Positions 56,307 to 64,000 of a stretch of 64,000 nt of DNA are shown here, in pieces. The stretch comes from Melieria omissa (taxonomy: Eukaryota; Arthropoda; Insecta; Diptera; Ulidiidae): the NCBI GenBank assembly GCA_963971225.1, contig OZ020269.1, positions 102,918,067 to 102,982,066 on the forward strand, given 5' to 3'. The notes beneath the pieces were generated by a model. That model made no database searches. It was not told the origin of the DNA and saw only the letters and a list, made by a program, of their open reading frames with translations. A program made the position numbers and the translations under genes. Numbering within the stretch: position 1 is the first letter of the stretch; every line of letters begins with the position of its first letter.

Positions 56307-57419
56307 GGGGAAAGTGGGGTAATGACGGCCATGGGGTAATGACGGCCATCACCATTTTTGGTACTTAAAGTTGACGTAGGTCTAAACCGTTTACTGTAAC
56401 AGAAAGCTTGTTCCGTAAGCTTGTTTTTAAGTAGAAGCTGAAGTGTGTGAATTTATTATAACTTGTAGTTCCAGACCAGTGCCGATACGTAACTACCCGA
56501 AAGTTTTATAAGGTGTTCAAAATATCGATTATTTCGTCAACACTTTCAGCTACACAATCAAGGTAAATATATTAAAATGTTGCTATTGATATTAGCTTTC
56601 TAAATCAAGTAAAATTTGTCATGTGTCTTGCATAGTTTATTTGTACTGCATGCTTGCGCAAAATGAGGTCAGTGGGGGAATGACGGCCACTAGAGGTGGG
56701 GTAACGACGGCCATGTCATTAAGAAGTATTTTTGGAATCCGCATGATGATATTTGTTCATCATTGAGGCCTTTTATGCCATTTAAAGTGGATCCACTGCT
56801 TGTCCAATCGTTCTAGACGGTATAGCTATTCTGCACTATACATTCTCACAAGTCCCAAGGAACTCCAAGATCCTTTTTATAATTTTTTTTTTTTCATGTA
56901 GCGGTTAACGCTTCGTAATATTAAAAGTCGTGCGACATTAACTTTATTTGAAATTTCCCGCCAAATGCGCCGAGCTTCGATCGATGAGGATGAAAATTAA
57001 TATCGTTGTATTGTAAGTTTGAGGCATTTTTTTCAATATGTTTCAATTTCGTTTCTTTTCCGCTTTTTGTGAGCTATCAATAAAGTTACAATTACAAAAA
57101 TGTCAAATTTCCATTTGTTTTTCTTCACGGAGCCTTTATTAAGCACTCACAGCGATTTGTGTTGATATTTGTGCGATTTCTGGTCGGTTTTTTTGAGTGG
57201 CCGTCATTACCCCACCATTTTTCTAAATGACAAAAACCAACTTTTTTTATAGATTCTAATTTTTTATAGTTAAAATCAGAATTTTTGAAATCTGCCGATA
57301 CACTTTATTAGCATATGTGTTCGAGTTGTGCTCTTAACTCTGATTTGATCAAAAATATCAATTTTTGGATATGTTTTGATGCTAAATGAAAACTATGCCG
57401 TCATTACCCCACTTTCCCC
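56307..57419. mobile_element. TA-flanked non-autonomous DNA element with repeated terminal motif
   Basis: Ends GGGGAAAGTGGGGTAATGAC and its inverse GTCATTACCCCACTTTCCCC, flanked by TA (56305-56306, 57420-57421). The motif GGGGTAATGACGGCCAT occurs directly near 56316 and 56333 and, with one or two changes, near 56674 and 56697, and inverted near 57198 and 57395, so six copies in 1.1 kb. No transposase frame. A TA target suggests Tc1/mariner/pogo-type mobilisation, but the superfamily is not settled. Confidence 0.85.
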
Positions 57420-57421
57420 TA

Positions 57422-59384
57422 ATTATTTACAAAATATAAATATGAATTATTTAACAACATTATTAAATTATTTAGTAACCGCCACGAACCTGAAGGGCAT
57501 CAAAAACCCCATGGCAAAGCAAATATACTTTCGCACCTCCCATACAATGTGTAAAAACAGCCAAAGGACATCTCACACATGCATCGTAAAATGTTTGCTC
57601 TTTCGACAGCAACAACAACAACAACTGCGGCACACAAATAGCGACACACATTTTCGGAACGAATTTCGAATTAGTAATGCATCGGCTACATTGCAATGAC
57701 AATGCACAGGCGGCCACCAAAGAAGGCGACTGTCACCCGGCGCGAAGATGAATGCGCCAAAGCGCTGAGAACGTACCGCAAAATGATCAGCACGCCAGCC
57801 GCGTACGAGGGCGACAAATGCTAAATGGAAAAAAACAAATGTCACAAGTGTGACACCAGCAGCAACAGCGAGGAAGAAGCTGTGCGCTCCCTCGCTGCGA
57901 TTCGTATGGGCCACCACCGGAAGGAGTGCGCACAGCGAGCAGCGATCAGCAAGAGTCTGTGTGGAGTCTTTGAAGTTGCCTCTCCATTCTAACGGCAGAC
58001 AATGTGTCTGCCATTATCCTGGCAGCAGCTCTGCAGCATTATCCTTGATGCAGGATGCGTGCAATGTGCGTGCGAACCGTGTAACAAGTGTAACAAATTT
58101 CTTACCCGCTCATTGACTTTGCCTTTGCTGTATTATTGTTGCTGTATTATTTGTTGTTGTTCGGTTTAATTGTTGCGCTACTTTTCATGTATTGCCGCCT
58201 GTGATTGTGTCTATTAACGCTTGGAAGACACACCGAAAGTGTCAAGAAAAAGGCGACACAAATTCGTTACGCGCCTTGCGCCATTGACTTTTAAACTGCG
58301 AGCAATTTGTTGTTGTTATTGTTGTGTTCGTGCTTGTGCAACACATTGGCTTATCTCTCTAATGCAATGTGTGTGTTCTGATTTAATAATTTTTTTTTTT
58401 TATTACATTTTTGTAAGATTCTGTTTTATGTTTTGCCATCCAAATTGCCACCAAAGTGTGTGCGCTGCCAACGCGAATGCAAAGTTGCGCCGCCGCGCAA
58501 CTTTCATGCGCTGCTGTCATTTGTGATATGACGACAACTGCCGTCGTCTGTCAGTCTTTTCGCTTTACTATGTATATTTCCCCTTTTTTGGTTGGTTTTT
58601 CTTAGCGTAAATTCCGTGTGGGTGTTGCCGCTTTGCCATTATTGATGTATTCAGTGCGGTTTTTGCGTTTTATCTGTTCTATGTCACTGTCAGCACTCAC
58701 TGTGCGTCGCGGCACAATCATCATCGCCAGCGCGATTTCTTTTTTAGTACTAAATACTTGATCCATGCCCACACACGCGCAGACTGCACAGTGCCCGTTG
58801 AAGTCGGTTGCCGCTGTCAGCAATGATGTTGTTGTCATTGGTGTTGTTGGTTTTGTACGAAACTGTCGGCAATCAGTTGAGTGTTCTATGTGAATTGACA
58901 GCGTAGACAGAAAGACTCCAAGCAGCGAGATGCTCAGTTTGAAGAAAAGAAATCAGAATCGGGGTTTATCAATTGCAATGAAATGGGGTCTGGCATAACA
59001 GCCCAAGTATCAAAATATATTCAACTTTGCAAATATAAGCTCAATCCGTACTTCTGGCAATTTTTCGTATAGTTATCATATAGTTTCCTTGATGCCAGTA
59101 AGGTGCCTTACATAACCTTCTTTGAAGCCTATGAATTGGACTTAAACTTTGGATTTAGAGCCCATAATTTTGCTAATGATAATTGGCTCATTTCTTGTCA
59201 ATCGAATCGAAGGCACCGAGATATCGGCCATTGGTTACATGTGTCTGGAAGACGATGAGACTAGCATTTACTTTATTGATGAGTGCCTAGTCTTAAGACT
59301 TCTTAGACACATTTGAAAAAGAGTCACTGTGCCACAGAGTCACACATTCGAGTTACCAGACTTCCTTCTATTTACCAAAACGTT
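57422..59384. other. no gene seen; GC-balanced single-copy DNA
   Basis: 57480-58880 stays open on several frames of both strands and contains CAACAACAACAAC (57608-57622) and TTGTTGTTATTGTTG (58308-58323). No domain, element end or clear splice structure is recognisable. Confidence 0.4.
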
Positions 59385-60195
59385 GGATCACCCAAAAGAG
59401 ATTCAGAGTCTTTGGAATACCTTATGATGTGGTCCGCTGAATTGAAGACCGCAAAATCACCTACGGTCAGACTTGCCAAAACTACTTCAGGTCTTCAGAA
59501 TCTTTGATGACTTAATGGTGAGACTTGCCAAATCAACTTCAGGTTTTCAGCGTCCTTGGAAAAACTTATGATGTGACCCGCTGATTGAAAACTGCAAGAT
59601 CACCCAACGGTCAGACTTGCCAACTCTACTTCAGGTCTCCAGAGTCTTGGGAAAACTTTATGTAGTGTATCACTGAATTGAAGGCCGCAAGATCATCCAA
59701 TGGTGAGATTTGCCAAATCTACTTCAGGTCTTCAGAGTTTTTGCAAAACTTTATGATGTGGTCCGCTGAATTGAAGGCCGCAAGATCATCCAATGGGGAG
59801 ACTTGTCAAGTCTACTTCAGATCTTCAGAGTCTTGGGAAAACTTTATGTTGTGTATCACTGAATTGAAGGCCGCAATATCATCCAACGGTCAGACTTGCC
59901 GAATCTACTTCAGGTCTTCAGAGTCTTTGAGAAAACTTATGATGTGAACCGCTTAATTGAAAACCGTAAGATCATCCAATGGTGAGATTTGCCAAATCTA
60001 CTTGAGGTCTTCAGAGTCTTTGGAAAACTTTATGATGTGAATCGCTAAATTGAAGGCCGCAAGATCATCCAATGGTGAGACTTGCCAAATCTACTTCAGG
60101 TCTTCAGAGTCTTGGGAAAACTTTATGATGTGAATTGCTAAATTGAAGGCCGCAAGATCATCCAATGGTGAGATTTGCCAAATCTACTTCAGGTG
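59385..60195. repeat. 93-bp minisatellite, ~8.5 units
   Basis: Blocks AATTGAAGGCCGCAAGATCA, TCCAATGGTGAGACTTGCC, AAATCTACTTCAGGTCTTCA, GAGTCTTGGGAAAACTTTAT and GATGTGGTCCGCTG repeat with 93-bp spacing (for example 59678, 59771, 59864). Because 93 is divisible by 3, one frame stays open as three 31-residue repeats (LKAARSSNGETCQVYFRSSE, 59678-59947), but other units carry stops. Confidence 0.95.
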
Positions 60196-61030
60196 GTTGC
60201 GAGCACCAGTGCTTGATAGTCGAAAAGGGAGTCACTAGTCGAGGTGCAATGGACAGTATTTTCTTAATGCCTGTGTCCTTGGGACACTCCCTACAACTTC
60301 ATATCTAATAATGAAAGAATAAAAGCCCGATGCCGATACAGAAGACATTAGCAAATAGTCCTTAACATATCACTAATGACCTTGTTGAATTCAAGTCAAG
60401 GCATTAACCCTCTATACCTAACTTACTGGCTTCTAAATAAAATATTTTTAATATAAATTGTATGCCTCATAGGTACAGAAATTTGAGAAAACGAGTATGT
60501 AAGTTTATTATGAAAATCTAAAAATCTAACTACAAATTTAACAAAACGAGTATGTAAGTATATCATTAAGGTCAAATATTGAAAACTTACCAAATATAAT
60601 TCTAAAGACACATGTTACTTAACATTTGCCCTCACTCACATAAACCTTGTACGTGTCCCCACGACCTTACATAGCCATTTCCAATTAGTTCAGCTTTAAA
60701 CTGTGTCATGCATATCCTAACAGAATTGTGTTAATAGTTTTCTTCAAAAAGGGAGAATTTAAAATTTCACGGCAATTTACCTACTCTAAGTAGTTGCGGT
60801 TGCGGTTAGTTAGTTTTGTGGTTAATGAAGTGTCTACCCAAGTTGAGGGAAGACATTTCAAGGATCTCTTCTTGTCTCTAATTATGATTTCCAGCCCATG
60901 AAAAATGTTAGTAAATAGCAATTAACAGTGAAGTGGAACTCCACGAGACAAGACAAAGGAACTCAGGCATGACGAGAAAGGATCGCGAGGGAAAGAAAGA
61001 AGAAAGAAAACAATGTAAGAAAATCGTATT
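60196..61030. other. no gene seen
   Basis: 60480-60560 has a two-copy AAAACGAGTATGTAAGT (60489, 60543). AT-rich otherwise. Confidence 0.4.
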
Positions 61031-61078
61031 ATTATTGATGGGGATAATGCACTGCGACCTAGTAGATCTATTGTGCCC
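61031..61078 (-). repeat. isolated LINE 3'-terminal block
   Basis: The complement reads GGGCACAATAGATCTACTAG(GTCGCAGTGCATTATCCCC), the same terminus as at 5256, 29787, 53218 and 53371. Confidence 0.65.
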
Positions 61079-61289
61079 AAGAAAATAGTAGATGAGGTAG
61101 CGATAATTATAGAAGAAGGGTTAAAAGTCAATCTAAGCTGCAGTAAGGATACTGTGAGTCCTCGATACTATTTAGTACTTATAATCGGTGGAGGATGGTA
61201 TATGTAGGGCTAAAGTTAAAGCTTTTAGTATAGGTAGATACTTTTGGTTTGGGTAATCTGAAGGTAGAGCTAGAGGTCATTAAGTAGAG

Positions 61290-62100
61290 CTAAAGTTAAA
61301 ACGAAACCTGGATGTAACAGGAATAGATAAAAGGAGGTTGCAATGCAGAAAAGAGTGCAGTAAAGAGGATAATGAAGTGGGAAGAAGCTGCAAAAAGAGG
61401 GCACAATCAAGTCGTAACAAGTAGGGGAAGTACAGGAGAGTAGAGGGAATAATAGAGGAGAAAGTAAAGTTATAGTTAGAGGTAAAACTGAAAAGGAAGA
61501 GGAGGATGAACGAGTAGAGAAAATGAGGATGAAATGCAGAGAATGGTGCAGTAAAAAGGATAATGAAAATAATAAAGTCGAAAAATAAAGTCGAAAAAGT
61601 AGAGAAACTAAAGGAGAGTAGGGTGAAGTATACAGGAGGAAGTAAAGGAATAGTTCGAGGTAAAATTAGAAAGGAGGAGAAGGATAAAGGAGTAGAGAAA
61701 AGTAGGATGCAGTGCACAAAAGAATGCAACGAAGAGGATAATGAAAAGGGAAGAAGATGTAAATAGAGGGCACAATGAAGTTGAATGAAGTAGGGGAAGT
61801 ATAGGAGGGTAGAGGTAATTATAGAGGAGGAAGTATAGAACTAGTTAGAGGTAAAGCTGAAAAGGAGCATGAAGGAGTAGAGAAAATTATGATGCAGTGC
61901 AGAAAAGACTGCAGTGAAGAGGATAATGAAGTGGAAAGAAGATGCAAATAGAGAGCAAAATGAAGTCGGAAATAGTAAGGGAAGTAAAGGGGAGTAGAGG
62001 GAAGTATAGAGGAGGATGAAAAGAAAGATAAGTCGAAAAGAGCATTAGTTGGGGAGGCGAATGAAGTAGTGGAGAAAGCGTGGAGTATCACAGTTCAAAA
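61290..62100. repeat. purine-rich tandem repeat, ~180-190-bp unit
   Basis: GTGCAGTAAAGAGGATAATG and variants recur near 61354, 61548, 61725 and 61910, each with AGGGGAAGTA..AGGAGAGTAGAGG and AGAGGTAAAACTGAAAAGGA blocks. The plus strand is nearly all A and G. Confidence 0.8.
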
Positions 62101-63060
62101 TAGAGTTGATGGAAGAGAGGTAAATGTTGAAAGGAGGGTAAAGTGCAAAGAAGGATAAAGTGGGGAAAACGATGATGTTGAAAACAGGATAAAATGGAGA
62201 AGAGGAAATAAGTAACGAGTAGTATTGAAGGATAAAGTGGAATGTGGAAACAAAGGGTTAAGTGAAATGGAGTATGAAATAGAGAGATTTATAAAATGAA
62301 GAGAATAATAAAGTTCGATGAAGGATACAGTGCGGGAGCGGACGAAGTTAAAAGAAGATTAGAAGTATAAAGTAGAAAGAAGAGTAAAGTGGAAAGGAGA
62401 TTGAAGAGGAGCGAGTGGTGCGGCAATACGGTAGATGAATCAAGTATTACCGTTTAAAATGGAGATGATGGAATAGTTTAAGGTGAATGTAAAAAGAAGA
62501 GAGAAGTGAAGGAAGTGAAGTAAAAAAAAGGTTAAAAGTGGAGACAAGGGTTAAGTGGGAAGGAGGATGAAAAGGAGAGAAATATTAAGTGGAATGGCAA
62601 AGTGGTCGAAAAAGTGAAGTATTACGTTTGAAAATGATAATGATAAAGTTGTTAGAGATTAATGTGGAAAGGAGGATGAAGTGAAAAGCAGTATAAGGTG
62701 GGGAAAACGTTGATGAAAGGAAACTATGATGAAAGGAATAAAAACCGGAGAGGAGAATAAAGTAAAGAGAATGGCAAAATGATAAAGTTGATACAATGGA
62801 GAGAAGGATAAAGTGGAAAGGAGGATAAAATGGAAAAGAGAATGAAGTTGCAAGAAGTTCTAAATAAAGAGGAGGATGTAGTGGTTCAAATATAGGTGAA
62901 CAAATTAGAAATTAAGGTAAAAAGGAGAACGAAGTAGAGAAGCGGATGAAGGGGATATTAAACGAACTGGACAGGAAGATGATGTGTTAAAGAAATCAAA
63001 TATTACAGTTTAAAATAGAGAAAAGAGGGTGAAGAAATGAAAATGATGAATATGATAAAG
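62100..63060. repeat. purine-rich, degenerate short repeats
   Basis: Continuation of the A/G-rich strand with motifs such as GGAAAGGAGGATAAAGTGG and AATGGAGAGAAGGATAAAG repeated irregularly. The minus-strand frames rich in F, S, L and P are composition artefacts. Confidence 0.7.
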
Positions 63061-63069
63061 TGGGATGTA

Positions 63070-63355
63070 CAAGAAAGAGAGGAGAGGAGAATGAAGTTGA
63101 GCTTGAGATCTATGAAAGAGAGGAGAGGAAAATGAAGTTGAGCTTGAGATCTATGAAAGAGAGGAGAGGAAAATGAAATTGAGCTTGAGATCTAAGAAAG
63201 AGAGGCGAGGAGAATGAAGTTGAGCTTGAGATCTAAGAAAGAGAGGAGAGGAGAAAAAAGTTGAGCTTGAGATTTAAGAAAGAGGGGAGAGGAGAATGAA
63301 GTTGGGCTTGAGATCTATGAAAGAGAGGAGAGGAAAATGAAATTGATCTTGAGCT
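63070..63355. repeat. 41-bp tandem repeat, seven units
   Basis: Unit AATGAAGTTGAGCTTGAGAT plus CTATGAAAGAGAGGAGAGGA and one variable base. Spacing of 41 bp measured at 63093, 63134, 63175 and 63216. Units differ by few changes, so it is younger than the surrounding purine-rich field. Confidence 0.92.
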
Positions 63356-64000
63356 CTAAGAAAAGTTCTAAGAAGTGAGTGTGGAAATATAGCCTCACGT
63401 CTGATAGAATCACTTCTGAAAGCTTAGTTACAGCATAAATACTGCTTAACTCGATTACTTTCGTAACTCTGACTATTGAACTATAAAAGATTGAACTCAT
63501 TGCTACTCACCACATATATATTTTGAAGTTAAAAATTTCATGTATAATTTTTTGTTGCATTATGTATGGTAATTAACTCGTAAGAATGTACATAGGTAAA
63601 TACGTAGGTATGAATTCATTCAATAATATTTTCTCATTCACACTGACTTCATTGCCAAATGAAGTAAATCAAAATACTAATGACTTCAAAGCTCAGCATA
63701 AACAATGGAATTGTTTTTATTGTATTTTTAAAGCAACTCACGTCTGTCGAAACTACCAGCTGAAATGTTTCCCACCTTTATTAACCAATTTGCCAAGGGG
63801 TCTTACCGAAAACGACGAACGCCCCAACAGCAGCCAACAAAAATGCCACACATCATCAGACTAATTACGTATTTTGTAATTGTAACAATTTGACCTGTGA
63901 GCACAACATTTCGGCAGATAAAAAAAAATGTTAAAAATGAAAAAATGATTTTCAAAGAATACAAACATTTCCGGACCGCCATTGTGCGACGTTTGTAAGA
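63356..64000. other. no gene seen; right edge of window
   Basis: Leaves the purine-rich field at about 63370 and becomes AT-rich single-copy DNA. The 92-codon frame 63586-63864 has no recognisable domain. Confidence 0.4.

Noticed and set aside
61280..62091. Minus-strand frames rich in F, S, L, P (149 and 90 codons) as membrane proteins
   Set aside because: They are complements of a purine-rich repeat field; hydrophobicity is a composition effect.

Overview
The window looks like gene-poor euchromatin or a large intron from a higher fly (Diptera, Cyclorrhapha; a tephritid-like fly is my best guess). The reasons are the AT-rich base composition, the many short CAA/GTT, CA and GTAT microsatellites, a mariner with an almost complete transposase, R1/LOA-type LINEs, and a tRNA-derived SINE with a GAA tail. 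I found no convincing host protein exon, tRNA or rRNA gene. Everything that resembles protein on a second reading belongs to a transposable element. Species assignment is inference only.

Layout. 1-1560: SINE relic, then a hAT-like non-autonomous element (295-1535) with a piggyBac-like TTAA element nested in it (851-1423). 2990-5700: nested, 5'-truncated RNase H-bearing LINEs. 7594-8229: a TTAA element split by a LINE 3' fragment with a clean 11-bp target duplication. 8387-9675: full-length mariner, transposase broken only near its N terminus. 9690-10420: diverged tandem repeat. 11345-14282: R1-like LINE with a long open reading frame and a 45-base poly(A). 15735-17290: LINE 3' end running into a large heptamer (CCCAATA-type) array. 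18620-20460: SINE plus degraded LINE pieces. 22880-23055: GGAAT array. 23650-26020: several diverged tandem duplications. 27560-29390: about 150-bp tandem array interrupted by a solo LTR. 30282-31270: TTAA element and a 175-bp repeat. 34294-35001: TTAA element with near-perfect 20-bp inverted ends. 35461-37189: second hAT-like element carrying a TTAA element and an internally deleted mariner. 39420-40985: 32-bp minisatellite. 42963-44250: decayed Tc1/mariner-type element, probably DD37E. 45235-45721: two hAT-like 3' ends around a small repeat. 48060-49138: LINE and transposase remnants. 50822-51157: the best hAT-like copy, with a perfect 8-bp target duplication. 52330-54720: LINE graveyard with an inserted SINE. 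55665-56215: AT-only repeat. 56307-57419: TA-flanked non-autonomous element with six copies of one terminal motif. 59385-60195: 93-bp minisatellite. 61300-63355: about 2 kb purine-rich repeat field.

There is no operon-like cooperation to describe. The interest lies in the insertion history: nested elements with readable target duplications, two frameshifts at the same A-run in two mariner copies, LINE 3' ends that survive when the rest is gone, and tandem arrays that seem to grow from or around transposon ends. The stretches between these (for example 5860-7590, 20700-22870, 37200-39400, 57420-58900) look single-copy and include GC-richer islands that may be regulatory DNA of a neighbouring gene.
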